From Nitrospirota bacterium (GTDB taxonomy: Bacteria > Nitrospirota > Nitrospiria > Nitrospirales > Nitrospiraceae): a stretch of 64,000 nucleotides of DNA. Position numbers and translations under genes: made by a program. A model generated the notes under the pieces. That model saw only the letters and a list, made by a program, of their open reading frames with translations. It was not told the origin of the DNA and did no database searches. Positions 49,809 through 59,410 of the stretch are shown piece after piece (position 1 is the stretch's first letter; each line of letters begins with the position of its first letter). Location of the stretch: positions 186,001-250,000 of the forward strand of contig JACRLR010000016.1 of the NCBI GenBank assembly GCA_016219645.1. The letters are read 5' to 3'.

Positions 49809-52667
49809 ATGGATGAGCACAGAGTGAGGCTGCGCCCTCCTGATTCCATATGGAAGACTTTCCTGTGGGCTTTCCTCCCGACGTGCGTGCTTGTCCTCCA
49901 CACTCCTGATCCCACGTATGCCCAGATAGCGACGAACATCACGCCCACCACGACCGGTTCACTTGATCTCGGCACCGATGTGAACCAGGTCGGAACCGTC
50001 ACGGAAATCACGGGCGGGACCAGGCCGGGAAACGGCACCAATCTGTTTCATAGCTTCGACTTCTTCACGCTCGGTTCGGGCGACACGGCGCATTTCATCA
50101 ATGACATGCAACGCCCGACCACCAACATCTTTGGTCGTGTCGTTGGGGGAGAGGTCTCGACAATCGATGGAACGGTACAGACGAACTTTTTATCCGACCC
50201 AGGGAATCCCATGAATTTCGGCACAGCCAATCTGTGGCTCGTCAATCCGTCCGGCGTATTGCTGGGGCCCAATGCTCATATCGACGTGGGAGGGTCGGTG
50301 AGTTTCAGCACAGCCGACTATCTGCGATTCGAGAACCAACCAGCACTCTTTGACATGTTTGCAACTCCGGCATCGTTAGACCTGCTCGATGTCGCGCCGG
50401 TAACAGCCTTTGGGTTTTTGGGTTCTGAACTGCCTGCTCCTATTACGGTCCAAGGCAGCATGCTCCAAGTTCCGGAAGGACAAGAATTGTCCTTGGTAGG
50501 GGGAGACATTATCATACAGGCCGGCACGCTCCTGGACGGTACGCCTCAAGCCGCCAGCCTTCGTGCGCCGGGCGGCCAAATAAATCTGCTGTCCGTTGCT
50601 TCGCCTGGCGAGGTTCTTGTACCCACCTTCCAAACTGATTCATTTACTTCGATGGGGGCTGTGACGATTCAAGAAGGCGCGCTACTGGACGTAGGCGGTC
50701 AGTTTGACGACTTTGGAAATCCTGCCGGCAATGGGAATAGCGGGACGGTTTTTGTGCGCGGGGGGCAGTTGGTGATGGATGCCTCAGCGATTGTGGCCAA
50801 TACGGCTGGTGCTGCGGATGGCGCAAATACGGCTGTCGACATTCAAGTTTCGCGGGATGTCGCGTTCTCCAACGGCGCGGCCATCATTGTGGGAACTTCT
50901 GGATCCGGACGGGGGGGCGACGTAGTGATCGAGGCGAAGAACGTCCAACTGTCTGATTTTTCATTGATTGCCACGGGCACGTCCGGGCCAGGATCGGGAG
51001 GAGATCTCTTCCTGAATGTTGGAACGTTAAGCCTCCTTGGTGGATCGCTGATTTTGAGCAATACAACTGGAATCGATCTGGATTTTGATGGAGTGGTGGA
51101 TGTCATTGGAGGAACGGGCGGGAATGTCACGGTTCAGGGTCTACTGGGAATGGGAGGAGTGGCAGACTCAGTGGTGCTTTCAGGTGGGAGTGGAATAACC
51201 AGCGAAGCGCTGCCTCTTAGCGAGGACGGTGGGCGAATCTCTATTACGGCCACATCCTTGGACCTGGATGAGGCTTCGAGCATCAGATCGTCCACCACTG
51301 TGACTGAAACTGATCTGGATAGTGATGGGGTTGTGGATGTCACAGGTCGTGGCGGAGATATCGTGGTGGCGGTCCAGCGGCTCAGTATACTCGGTGGGGC
51401 CTCCATTACGAGTAGCACCGGTAGTTCTGTTGATGGCGCTGCAGCCGGCGGGACTGTGACGGTGCAGGGACTGGAGGGATCGGGAAGCAGGGCCAGTTCT
51501 GTGGTTCTCTCTGGCCAAACCACCGGTATTGTTTCAGACTCGGCCCTTGGCTTGCCCGGTGATCTGATCGTCAATGCCGGGACATTGACGATCACGAATG
51601 GGGCTGTGATTGCTGCAGGGACTATCTTTTCAACAGGGCCGGCGGGGAACGTGACGGTCACAGCCGACTCGGTCGTGCTCTCTTCTACCGGGCAGATCCT
51701 CAGTCAGTCATTCGCTCAAGATGCAGGCGATGTGACGATCTCGGCGAATAGGCTGGCTCTCGACAGTGGTTCGATTGTGACGAGCACTCTCAGCGGAATT
51801 TTCGGTCGCGGAGGGGATGTGGTGCTGAACGGCGGGGCCGTGAGTCTGACGAACGGCGCCAGCGTCAACAGTCAAAGCGAAACCTTCAGCAACGGTCGGG
51901 CCGGTGACATTACAATGAACGTCGACAGCCTGACACTGGATAACCATGCAGAGATCACCAGCAGTAGTAAGGGGATCGCGGCAGATGCCGGTGATGCAGG
52001 AAACATCGCCATTCACAGCAGATCGACCGTATTGTTGAACAACAGTTCGATCACAACCGAGGCGAGCGAAGCCAGCGGAGGCCGGATTACGGTCAACGCT
52101 CCGGAGATGATCCGGCTGACGAACAGCCAAATCAGCACTTCTGTGGCAGGGAGTGAAGAGGACACTTCCGGCGGCGATATCTCGATTGATCCCCAATTCG
52201 TGATTCTGCAAAACAGCCAGATTCTGGCTCAGGCCTTTGCCGGAACTGGTGGCAACATCAACATCATCTCGAATGTGTTTCTGGCGGACCCGAGCAGCCT
52301 GGTCGACGCCTCCTCACAACTCGGCATCAGCGGGGTCGTCAATATCCAGTCGCCGCTGCAGAATGTCGGTGGAGAGCTGACGGCGTTGACCCAGGAATTC
52401 TCCAGCGCGGCCGCTCTGCTGGCCCAACAGTGCGCGGCGCGGGCCGCAGACGGCAAGTTCAGCACCTTTGTGGTCGCAGCTCGTGAAGGCTTGCCGATGG
52501 AGCCAGGTGGATTCTTAGCCAGTCCATCGTTGACGGCCGAGTTGCTTGGATCTCGCCTCTCTGGACTGGACCCACAGACTCAGCTCTCGCCTGTCACGGG
52601 CCTGTTCCCGAAATACGACCCCAGGCCTATCCAACTGGCAAAGCTTGGGGACTCATGTCACTGGTGA
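49809..52667 (+). CDS. Filamentous-haemagglutinin-type exoprotein TpsA, copy 2
   Basis: 952 residues: signal peptide (about 14-38, ending PTYA), TPS secretion domain (about 40-290) with GGTRPGNGTNLFHSFDFF, NIFGRVVGG and NPSGVLLGPNA, then a long beta-helical stalk. It parallels TpsA-1 in the C-terminal region (QCAAR..., FSTFVVAAREGLPMEPGG versus FSSFTVAGRDSLPTEPGS). Two DLDxDGVVDV segments in the stalk resemble calcium-binding repeats and are absent from TpsA-1. Secreted adhesin; partner TpsB is the next gene. Confidence 0.92.
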   Translation: MDEHRVRLRPPDSIWKTFLWAFLPTCVLVLHTPDPTYAQIATNITPTTTGSLDLGTDVNQVGTVTEITGGTRPGNGTNLFHSFDFFTLGSGDTAHFINDMQRPTTNIFGRVVGGEVSTIDGTVQTNFLSDPGNPMNFGTANLWLVNPSGVLLGPNAHIDVGGSVSFSTADYLRFENQPALFDMFATPASLDLLDVAPVTAFGFLGSELPAPITVQGSMLQVPEGQELSLVGGDIIIQAGTLLDGTPQAASLRAPGGQINLLSVASPGEVLVPTFQTDSFTSMGAVTIQEGALLDVGGQFDDFGNPAGNGNSGTVFVRGGQLVMDASAIVANTAGAADGANTAVDIQVSRDVAFSNGAAIIVGTSGSGRGGDVVIEAKNVQLSDFSLIATGTSGPGSGGDLFLNVGTLSLLGGSLILSNTTGIDLDFDGVVDVIGGTGGNVTVQGLLGMGGVADSVVLSGGSGITSEALPLSEDGGRISITATSLDLDEASSIRSSTTVTETDLDSDGVVDVTGRGGDIVVAVQRLSILGGASITSSTGSSVDGAAAGGTVTVQGLEGSGSRASSVVLSGQTTGIVSDSALGLPGDLIVNAGTLTITNGAVIAAGTIFSTGPAGNVTVTADSVVLSSTGQILSQSFAQDAGDVTISANRLALDSGSIVTSTLSGIFGRGGDVVLNGGAVSLTNGASVNSQSETFSNGRAGDITMNVDSLTLDNHAEITSSSKGIAADAGDAGNIAIHSRSTVLLNNSSITTEASEASGGRITVNAPEMIRLTNSQISTSVAGSEEDTSGGDISIDPQFVILQNSQILAQAFAGTGGNINIISNVFLADPSSLVDASSQLGISGVVNIQSPLQNVGGELTALTQEFSSAAALLAQQCAARAADGKFSTFVVAAREGLPMEPGGFLASPSLTAELLGSRLSGLDPQTQLSPVTGLFPKYDPRPIQLAKLGDSCHW

Positions 52668-52675
52668 CAGGCGCA

Positions 52676-52778
52676 GTTTGTCTGGTTTCTTTGGTTCATT
52701 TGGTTTGTTTGGTGCTTGGCCTAGGGAAACCAAACAACTAAACAAACAAAACAAACCAAAGAAACCAAACAAACAAGT
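52676..52778. repeat. Nonamer inverted-repeat hairpin
   Basis: GTTTCTTTG/GTTCATTTG units, loop GTGCTTGGCCTAGGGAAACC, complementary AACAAACAAA/CCAAAGAAA units between TpsA-2 and TpsB-2. Confidence 0.85.
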
Positions 52779-52781
52779 CCG

Positions 52782-54542
52782 ATGGGATTCTCGATGAGCC
52801 TTCGCGCGGGGCTGGTTGTTGCCACATTGATGTTGCCAGCCGCCTGGGTTCTATCTGGCGTTGTGTCGGCCCAGATTGTCCCTCTTCCTCCCCCTCCTCC
52901 GATCATGCCTCTTCCCACTCCGTTGCCCAAGGAACTTCCGAAGCCCGAGCCGCCCCTGCCCGGTATCTTGCCACCCGCTCCCGTTCCAGAACGGCGCGGA
53001 CCCATACCCACGGTGAAAGTCTACGTCCGGGAGATCAGGGTCCTCGGGAGCACGGTCTTCACCCCGCAAGAATTCGCCCAGGTTACTGATCCCTATCTCA
53101 ATCGGGAGATCACGTCGGAAGACATTGAAGCGCTGCGTCTGGCCTTGACGTTGCTGTACGTGAAACGTGGTTACAGCACGTCCGGTACTCTGGTGCCGGA
53201 TCAAGCGATCGTGGACGGACTGCTCAGGCTTCAGGTTATTGAGGGGACATTGAGCCGGATTAACGTAGAGGGCAATTACTGGTTTTCGTTCCGCTATTTC
53301 ACCAGCCGGCTCCGGCGTGACGCCGGTCCGCCGGTGAACGTGCATGCGCTTCAGCAGCGGTTGCAGCTGTTTCAAACCGACCCCCGCATCGAGCGGATCA
53401 ACGCAGAATTGAAACCGGGTGAGACTCGCGGGGAAAGTGTGCTGAACGTCCGGGTGGCTGAGCGCCGGCCGATTAAAGGCTGGCTTGAATACAACAACTT
53501 CGCGACACCGACGGTTGGTTCCAATCGTGTGTTGGGGACGATCGTGGATGAAAATCTGTTGGGGTTCGGGGACCGGGTCAGCGTCCAGTATGGGCAATCG
53601 TTTGGCACCGATGTGAATGCGCATGGCAGCGGGATCAATCCGAACTTGAACGTGAACTATGTCATCCCCTTCACCCCCTACGATACAACCTTCGCCGTAG
53701 ACTACCGGCGGACCGATTTCACAGTTATTGACAGCAGTGTCAAGGCGCTGGACATCGAAGGCAAGTTCGAATTGATCGGGCTTACCTTTCGACAGCCCGT
53801 CTTCCGCACGCTGTCTCAGGAGTTTGCCTTGTCGTTGAGCGGCCAGTCGGAATCATTCAGGACGTCTCTACTTGGAAACCCGTTTGAATTCCAGAGTGGA
53901 TCCACCAACGGATTGTCCCAGGTATCGGCGCTGCGCTTCGCGCAGGAGTACGTGCATCGCACGCAGGATCAGGTTATCTCGGCTCTGTCCCGGATGAGCT
54001 TCGGCCTCCCCGTACTGGGGGCGACTGTCAACAGCGGGCCTGACCAGGCCACCGGAGAATTTTTTTCCTGGTTGGGCCAGACGCAGTTGGTCAGGCGGTT
54101 GAACCCGACACGCGTCACATTGCTGGCGCGGGCCGATCTGCAGCTGTCGAACAAGCACCTCTTCCTGATGGAGCAGATGGCGGTCGGCGGGCGGTACAGC
54201 GTGAGAGGTTATCGGGAGTTCTCGCAGCTGGGGGACAATGCCTTTCTGGGATCCCTTGAGGCTCGGATTCCAGTGTATACATCGGCGATCGGAGAAGAAC
54301 TTCTGTATCTCGTACCATTTTTCGATTACGGCCGGGCGTGGAACAGCGATGTCGTCAATCTTGAAGCCACCCCTTCTCCTGAGTGGTTGGCGAGCGTGGG
54401 AGTGGGGACGATATGGAATTTCTGGCGGGGGAGCCGATTTGAGTTGTACTGGGGGCAACGCCTGAATCCTCCTACCGAGGCTAAGCACACCAACCTGCAG
54501 GATTATGGTGTGCATATGCAGTTGGTGGTCCAGGCATTCTAA
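52782..54542 (+). CDS. Two-partner secretion transporter TpsB (ShlB/FhaC family), copy 2
   Basis: 586 residues: signal peptide (about 8-30), Pro-rich linker, POTRA_2 (about 80-155, VYVREIRVLGSTVFT) and ShlB-type barrel with loop-6 motif VRGYRE (GGRYSVRGYRE); C-terminal Phe. Clearly homologous to TpsB-1 along the whole length. Exports TpsA-2. The start codon (ATG 52782, or ATG 52794) has no Shine-Dalgarno sequence and follows the CA-rich nonamer arm. Confidence 0.94.
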   Translation: MGFSMSLRAGLVVATLMLPAAWVLSGVVSAQIVPLPPPPPIMPLPTPLPKELPKPEPPLPGILPPAPVPERRGPIPTVKVYVREIRVLGSTVFTPQEFAQVTDPYLNREITSEDIEALRLALTLLYVKRGYSTSGTLVPDQAIVDGLLRLQVIEGTLSRINVEGNYWFSFRYFTSRLRRDAGPPVNVHALQQRLQLFQTDPRIERINAELKPGETRGESVLNVRVAERRPIKGWLEYNNFATPTVGSNRVLGTIVDENLLGFGDRVSVQYGQSFGTDVNAHGSGINPNLNVNYVIPFTPYDTTFAVDYRRTDFTVIDSSVKALDIEGKFELIGLTFRQPVFRTLSQEFALSLSGQSESFRTSLLGNPFEFQSGSTNGLSQVSALRFAQEYVHRTQDQVISALSRMSFGLPVLGATVNSGPDQATGEFFSWLGQTQLVRRLNPTRVTLLARADLQLSNKHLFLMEQMAVGGRYSVRGYREFSQLGDNAFLGSLEARIPVYTSAIGEELLYLVPFFDYGRAWNSDVVNLEATPSPEWLASVGVGTIWNFWRGSRFELYWGQRLNPPTEAKHTNLQDYGVHMQLVVQAF

Positions 54543-54652
54543 TTGGTTTGTTTGGTCTATTTGGTTTATCTGGTTTGTTTGGTTTCTTTCGTTCCTCGAA
54601 CCAAATCAACTAAACAAACCAAACAAACTAAATGAACGAGATAGACCAAAGG
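54543..54652. repeat. Nonamer inverted-repeat hairpin
   Basis: GTTTGTTTG/GTCTATTTG units, loop TTTCGTTCCTCGAACC, complementary CCAAACAAA/CTAAATGAA units between TpsB-2 and CHAT-2. Confidence 0.85.
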
Positions 54653-54660
54653 AGCCCGTC

Positions 54661-56964
54661 ATGACACGCACTATTCTCGTGATGCTCTCTCTCTGTCTCT
54701 TAGTGGGATTTGGAGCTGGTGTCGAAGCGAAGGCGGCGCCTTCGGTCGATCAGCTGATGAAGGACGGGAGCCAGGCGTATCAGCATGGCGACTTTGAGCA
54801 GGCGGTTGAGCGCTGGACGAGTGCGGCGGCGGCCTACGAGCAGTCTGCCGCACGCCCGGAGCAGATCGACGCATTGATTCGTCTGTCCGAGGCCTATCAG
54901 TCGCTTGGCCGTTATCAGACTGCGGCGATTCGGCTTGATCAAGCCAAGGCCCTTGCAGCGGGCATTGAGAATTCTCTCTTATCGATACGGATTCTTTGGA
55001 GGACCGGCAACCTGTATCAAGCCGGCGGTCAGTATGCGGAGGCTGAGCAGTCGCTGCGCGAATCCCTCCGGTTGGCCAGGACGCTTCCCCAGGCTGCATT
55101 GACTGCCGCCATCCTGAACGATCTAGGGAATCTTGCCGCTTCGCAGGGAAAATTTGACGACGCGCTGGCTGCCTATACCGAAAGTTTCCAAACGGCTCAA
55201 GCGGTTCCGGTAAAGCTTCTGGCAGCCGCGAGCCAGGTCAATGCCGCCCGCGTGTTGTTGTCCGCCAAACAGTATCGCGACAGCAAACAGCGGCTCGACC
55301 AGGCCGCCGGCATCTTACGCGGGCTTGAGCCCTCGCACGAACAGATCAGCGCATTCATCACGGTCGGATTGACCTATGCCAAGCTGCGCGCCTTCCTCGT
55401 TGAGCTGAACAGAGACCTCACGCTTGCAGCGTTTCAGGCGCTTCATGACGCGGCCAGGACTGCTGATCGACTTGGCGACCTTCGTGGATCCTCCTTTGCG
55501 TGGGGCCATCTGGGGAAGCTCTACGAGAACGAGCGTCGGTATACGGAAGCCCTTGGTGTGACGCAACAGGCGATTTTGATGGGTCAGCAAGCGTCCGCGC
55601 CAGAAGCGCTCTACCGGTGGCATTGGCAGGCAGGCCGACTCTTGAAGGGTCTCGGACGGTCTAAGGAGGCGATCGACTCGTACCGAAGGGCAATCGTTGC
55701 AGTTCAGTCCATCCGTCCGGAAGTCTCTGCAATGACCGCCGAGGAACAGGCGGGCGCTTCCTTCCGTGAGGCGGTTGGAGCCGTGTACTTCGAACTGGCC
55801 GATCTCCTGCTTCAAGGTACTGATCGGGATGCAGATCCACAGCATCGTGAGGCCATACTACGCGAAGCCCGTGACACGGTTGAACTGTTCAAGGTTGCGG
55901 AGTTGCAAGATTATTTTCAGGATGATTGCGTACAGGCCGCGAAGTCCCAGGCCAGGGGGCTGGAGCAGGTTTCTAAGACCGCGGCCGTAATCTACCCCAT
56001 CATGTTGCAGGACCGTTTGGAGATTCTGGTGAGTCTGCCTTCGGGCATGGTGAGAAAGACCGTCCCAGTCGGCGCTGAGACCCTGACGGAGGAAATCCGC
56101 GCATTTCGAACCTTCCTGGAGAAACGTAGTACTCGCCAATATCTTGCCCATGCGAAGACCTTGTATGGGTGGTTGATCCAGCCGATCGAGCCTCTGTGGG
56201 CAGGTGTCGGGATCGACACGCTGGTCATTGTGCCGGACGGTGCGCTTCGGACTATCCCGTTGGCTGCGCTGCATGACGGCAAGGAATTTCTCATCAAGAA
56301 ATATGCGGTGGCGACCACCCCCGGCGTCACGCTCACGGATCCTCGTCCGCTGGACCGCAAAAGTATCAAACTGCTCTCCGTGGGCATCACCGAGGCCGTG
56401 CAGGATTTTCCAGCACTGCCCCATGTCTCGCGTGAGTTGGAGACCATCCACCAGCTGTATGGCGGCACCAGCCTTCTGAACAAACAATTCATGATGTCTC
56501 GAGTGCAAGAAGAATTGAAAGCGCATCCCTACTCAGTCATGCACATCGCGTCGCACGGGCAGTTCCAGAGCGACAGCAACGAGACGTTTCTGCTGGCTTA
56601 TGACGGGAAAATGACGATGGACCGGCTGGAAGAGTACGTCGGCATGCTTCGTTTTCGTGAAGAACCCTTGGCCCTGATCACCCTGAGCGCCTGCGAGACC
56701 GCTGCGGGGGACGATCGAGCCGCATTGGGTCTGGCCGGTGTGGCGATCAAGGCGGGGGCCAGGAGCGCCTTGGCGTCGCTGTGGTTCCTTGATGATCAGG
56801 CTTCTTCCCAGCTGGTCACCGAGTTTTATCGACAACTGCATGACGATTCTGTCGCTTCTACGGCGATAGCTCTCCAGCGTGCACAAATCAAATTTCTCGA
56901 AAGCTCGGATTACAATCATCCCGCCTATTGGGCGGCGTTCTTGTTGCTCAATAATTGGCTGTAA
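54661..56964 (+). CDS. TPR-CHAT protease (caspase-like), copy 2
   Basis: 767 residues from ATG 54661, chosen for the AGGAG ribosome site and the signal peptide that starts there (TILVMLSLCLLVGFGAGVEA); the longer frame upstream is nonamer repeat. TPR repeats at about 30-400, CHAT domain at about 495-767. Catalytic pair His632 (HIASHGQ) and Cys678 (LSACETA), with the same 46-residue spacing as in copy 1. The conserved tail HPAYWAAFLLLNNWL is shared. Exported cysteine protease linked to TpsA/TpsB; substrate unknown. Confidence 0.92.
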   Translation: MTRTILVMLSLCLLVGFGAGVEAKAAPSVDQLMKDGSQAYQHGDFEQAVERWTSAAAAYEQSAARPEQIDALIRLSEAYQSLGRYQTAAIRLDQAKALAAGIENSLLSIRILWRTGNLYQAGGQYAEAEQSLRESLRLARTLPQAALTAAILNDLGNLAASQGKFDDALAAYTESFQTAQAVPVKLLAAASQVNAARVLLSAKQYRDSKQRLDQAAGILRGLEPSHEQISAFITVGLTYAKLRAFLVELNRDLTLAAFQALHDAARTADRLGDLRGSSFAWGHLGKLYENERRYTEALGVTQQAILMGQQASAPEALYRWHWQAGRLLKGLGRSKEAIDSYRRAIVAVQSIRPEVSAMTAEEQAGASFREAVGAVYFELADLLLQGTDRDADPQHREAILREARDTVELFKVAELQDYFQDDCVQAAKSQARGLEQVSKTAAVIYPIMLQDRLEILVSLPSGMVRKTVPVGAETLTEEIRAFRTFLEKRSTRQYLAHAKTLYGWLIQPIEPLWAGVGIDTLVIVPDGALRTIPLAALHDGKEFLIKKYAVATTPGVTLTDPRPLDRKSIKLLSVGITEAVQDFPALPHVSRELETIHQLYGGTSLLNKQFMMSRVQEELKAHPYSVMHIASHGQFQSDSNETFLLAYDGKMTMDRLEEYVGMLRFREEPLALITLSACETAAGDDRAALGLAGVAIKAGARSALASLWFLDDQASSQLVTEFYRQLHDDSVASTAIALQRAQIKFLESSDYNHPAYWAAFLLLNNWL

Positions 56965-57087
56965 CAGGATGCTGAAAAAGTCCGCCAGCGGCGTTCTCGC
57001 CGCGCTTAGAGGCTCAACGTACCGAAGCGTACGCCTCGCCTCTTCGCTTGCTGCGGCCTTGCTGGACAGTCTTTTTGAGCATCCTGC
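56965..57087. mobile_element. 123-bp palindromic MITE-like element after CHAT-2
   Basis: CAGGATGCTGAAAAAGTCC at the left and GGACAGTCTTTTTGAGCATCCTG at the right are inverted. It begins at the base after the CHAT-2 stop codon and could act as terminator. Related to 44831-44955. Confidence 0.8.
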
Positions 57088-57172
57088 ACAGTGTGCTTCT
57101 GTTGTTCCGACGTACTGGTCAGTGAACGTTCGGCGTACCCACCGAGTTTTTCCGCAGCCTGCTAGGATGGGA

Positions 57173-57268
57173 AGGGAGTGGCCAGGCTGCCCTTCACTGC
57201 GCGCATCGAACGAGCACTGCTTTATCGTGCGCGTTCTGCGAGCAAGAAGGGCACCTGGCCGCTCCCTC
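57173..57268. repeat. 96-bp palindromic element before the CHASE2 gene
   Basis: AGGGAGTGGCCAGG pairs with CCTGGCCGCTCCCT; interior GCGCGCATCGAACGAGCA. Same family as 10911-11000, so both CHAT genes are followed by this element type. Confidence 0.75.
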
Positions 57269-57337
57269 TAAAAATGGTGTAGGGAAGTAGAAGGCTTCTG
57301 AACGGATCTGTGAGCATCCGGGCCTTGCGGTTCGGTC

Positions 57338-59317
57338 ATGCTCTGGTTGTTTGTCAATACCCTGCTAGTCTATGCTTTGGCCGTGAGCACTCTTCTGAAG
57401 CTGGGCCAATCGCTTGCCGCTGTCAGCCTGCTTGCCGGAGTCGTGATCGGGCTCTCCGTTCTCGGCCTCCGCAGTACCTTACTTCTCGAACCCCTTGAAC
57501 TCACAGTCTATGACTGGCTGATCCAATCCCGTCGAGGGGCCGAGGGGTCTGACCCCCGCATTGTGCTGATCGAGGTCACGGAGCAGGATATTCTGAAGCA
57601 AGGACGGTGGCCGATCACCGATGCGATTCTGGCGCAGGCGCTGGAACGGCTTGTACAGTTCCAGCCCCGCGCGATCGGAATCGATATCTATCGTGATATT
57701 CCTGTGGATCCCGGTCACACAGACCTGAACAAAGTACTTGTCGAACATCCTCAGATCATTACTGTGACTAAGCTTGGTGGCGGCTCGGTGGCCGGTATTC
57801 CTCCTCCTCCGGTGCTGGCCGGGACCGAGCAGGTTTCGTTCAATGATCTCCTCATCGATCACGACGGAATTGTTCGCCGTGGTTTGCTATTTCAAGAAGT
57901 GGGAGAAGAAACAGCCTATGGCTTTGCCATTAGACTGGCGATGCTGTTTCTTGCTGAGGAGGGGATTGGCCCGCAGCCAGATCCGGATGATCCTGAGCAG
58001 CTTCGCCTGGGGCCGACGACACTGCGGCGGTTTGGGCCCGATGACGGTGGATATGTCGGCGCAGACGCCGGCGGGTATCAAATTCTGTTGGACTTTCACC
58101 GTGGCCAAAATCCGCCACCCTCGTTTTCACTGACCGCCCTCCTCAGCGACCAGGTCGATCCGGAGGCGATCAGGAACAAGATCGTCCTGTTCGGTGTCAC
58201 GGCTGAGAGTGTTCCCGATCTGTTCCATACACCCTTCAGTTCCGGGAATGACACAGGCCGTATGATTCCAGGGGTCGTTGTGCATGCACACGTCATCAGT
58301 CAGTTGCTCGGAGCTGCGATGGACGGGCGGCGCCCGACTGCCACGCCCGGTGAAGCACAGGAGTGGCTGTGGACGATTCTGTGGGCGCTGTGCGGAGCTG
58401 GCCTCGGTGTGTGGATACGTTCTCCATGGCGGCTTGCGCTGGGTGCGGTAGGCGGGCTGCTCATCCTGGGCATGATCGTGTTTGTGGCCTTTGCTCAGGG
58501 ATGGTGGATCCCGCTCGTGCCACCAGCCCTGGCCTGGTTTCTCTCCGGGTCGGCCGTCACGGTGTCGGTGTTGAGCCGGGAGCGGAAGGAGCGCGCCCTT
58601 CTGATGCACCTCTTTTCCAAGCACGTGTCCGGAGAAGTGGCTGAAGCAGTCTGGCGACAGCGCGAGCAGTTTCTGCTGGATGGGCGCCCCCGGCCCCAAC
58701 AACTCACCGCGACGGTCTTTTTCTCCGACTTTAAGGGCTATACGGCTGCGTCGGAAAAAATGACACCTGAGGCGCTGATGCACTGGGTCAATGCCTATCT
58801 GGATGTCATGGCGGGGCTGGTGATCAAACACGGGGGTGTCATCGATGATTACGCGGGCGATGCGATCAAAGCAAACTTCGGTGTGCCGCTCCCACGGAAT
58901 TCGGAGGAGGAGATTGCTCAGGATGCGGTGAATGCCGTGACTTGTGCTCTCGCCATGGAACAGCAGATGCATCGGCTCAACATGAAACATTTACAGGAGG
59001 GCCTCGCGACGGTCGGGATGCGGATTGGAATTCATACAGGACTGGTCGTTGCCGGGAGTGTCGGGACTTCGGAACGACTCAAATACACGACGGTCGGTGA
59101 TGCAGTGAATACGGCGGCGAGATTAGAAAGTATGGATCGGGATATCGTTCAAGAAACACCTGGTCGGCGTATATGCCGGATCTTGATCGACGAGGGCACG
59201 AAGCGTTACCTTGGTAATCGCTTCGTGCTCGATCCAATCGGGGAAGTCACGGTCAAAGGCAAAGAACAAACCCTTGTGGTCTACAGAGTCGTCGATCACG
59301 CAGGGGAGAAGTGTTGA
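57338..59317 (+). CDS. CHASE2-domain adenylate/guanylate cyclase
   Basis: 659 residues: N-terminal transmembrane segment (about 25-50), extracytoplasmic CHASE2 sensor (about 60-335; GRWPITDAILAQAL, RAIGIDIYRDIP, IRNKIVLFGVTAESVPD), three transmembrane segments (about 345-420) and a class III cyclase domain (about 455-640). Catalytic metal Asp is in VFFSDFKGYT near residue 466 and again in DDYAGDAIKANFG; TVGDAVNTAARLE is present. Makes cAMP or cGMP in response to an extracytoplasmic signal. Third partner of the second TpsA-TpsB-CHAT cluster; no equivalent is seen in the first. Confidence 0.93.
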   Translation: MLWLFVNTLLVYALAVSTLLKLGQSLAAVSLLAGVVIGLSVLGLRSTLLLEPLELTVYDWLIQSRRGAEGSDPRIVLIEVTEQDILKQGRWPITDAILAQALERLVQFQPRAIGIDIYRDIPVDPGHTDLNKVLVEHPQIITVTKLGGGSVAGIPPPPVLAGTEQVSFNDLLIDHDGIVRRGLLFQEVGEETAYGFAIRLAMLFLAEEGIGPQPDPDDPEQLRLGPTTLRRFGPDDGGYVGADAGGYQILLDFHRGQNPPPSFSLTALLSDQVDPEAIRNKIVLFGVTAESVPDLFHTPFSSGNDTGRMIPGVVVHAHVISQLLGAAMDGRRPTATPGEAQEWLWTILWALCGAGLGVWIRSPWRLALGAVGGLLILGMIVFVAFAQGWWIPLVPPALAWFLSGSAVTVSVLSRERKERALLMHLFSKHVSGEVAEAVWRQREQFLLDGRPRPQQLTATVFFSDFKGYTAASEKMTPEALMHWVNAYLDVMAGLVIKHGGVIDDYAGDAIKANFGVPLPRNSEEEIAQDAVNAVTCALAMEQQMHRLNMKHLQEGLATVGMRIGIHTGLVVAGSVGTSERLKYTTVGDAVNTAARLESMDRDIVQETPGRRICRILIDEGTKRYLGNRFVLDPIGEVTVKGKEQTLVVYRVVDHAGEKC

Positions 59318-59396
59318 GTTTTGAGTGCTGAGTTTTGAGTTAGGTCCGGACCTGAGTGCTGAGCGAGAACCCGAAACTCAACACTCAGAACTTCTT
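59311..59396. repeat. Heptamer inverted repeat (TGAGTTT type), bidirectional terminator position
   Basis: TGAGTTT/TGAGTGC units, a TCCGGA turn, and complementary ACTCAACACTCAGAAC units between convergent CHASE2 and DUF928 genes. Confidence 0.7.
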
Positions 59397-59410
59397 CGCC
59401 CAAGCGGTCC

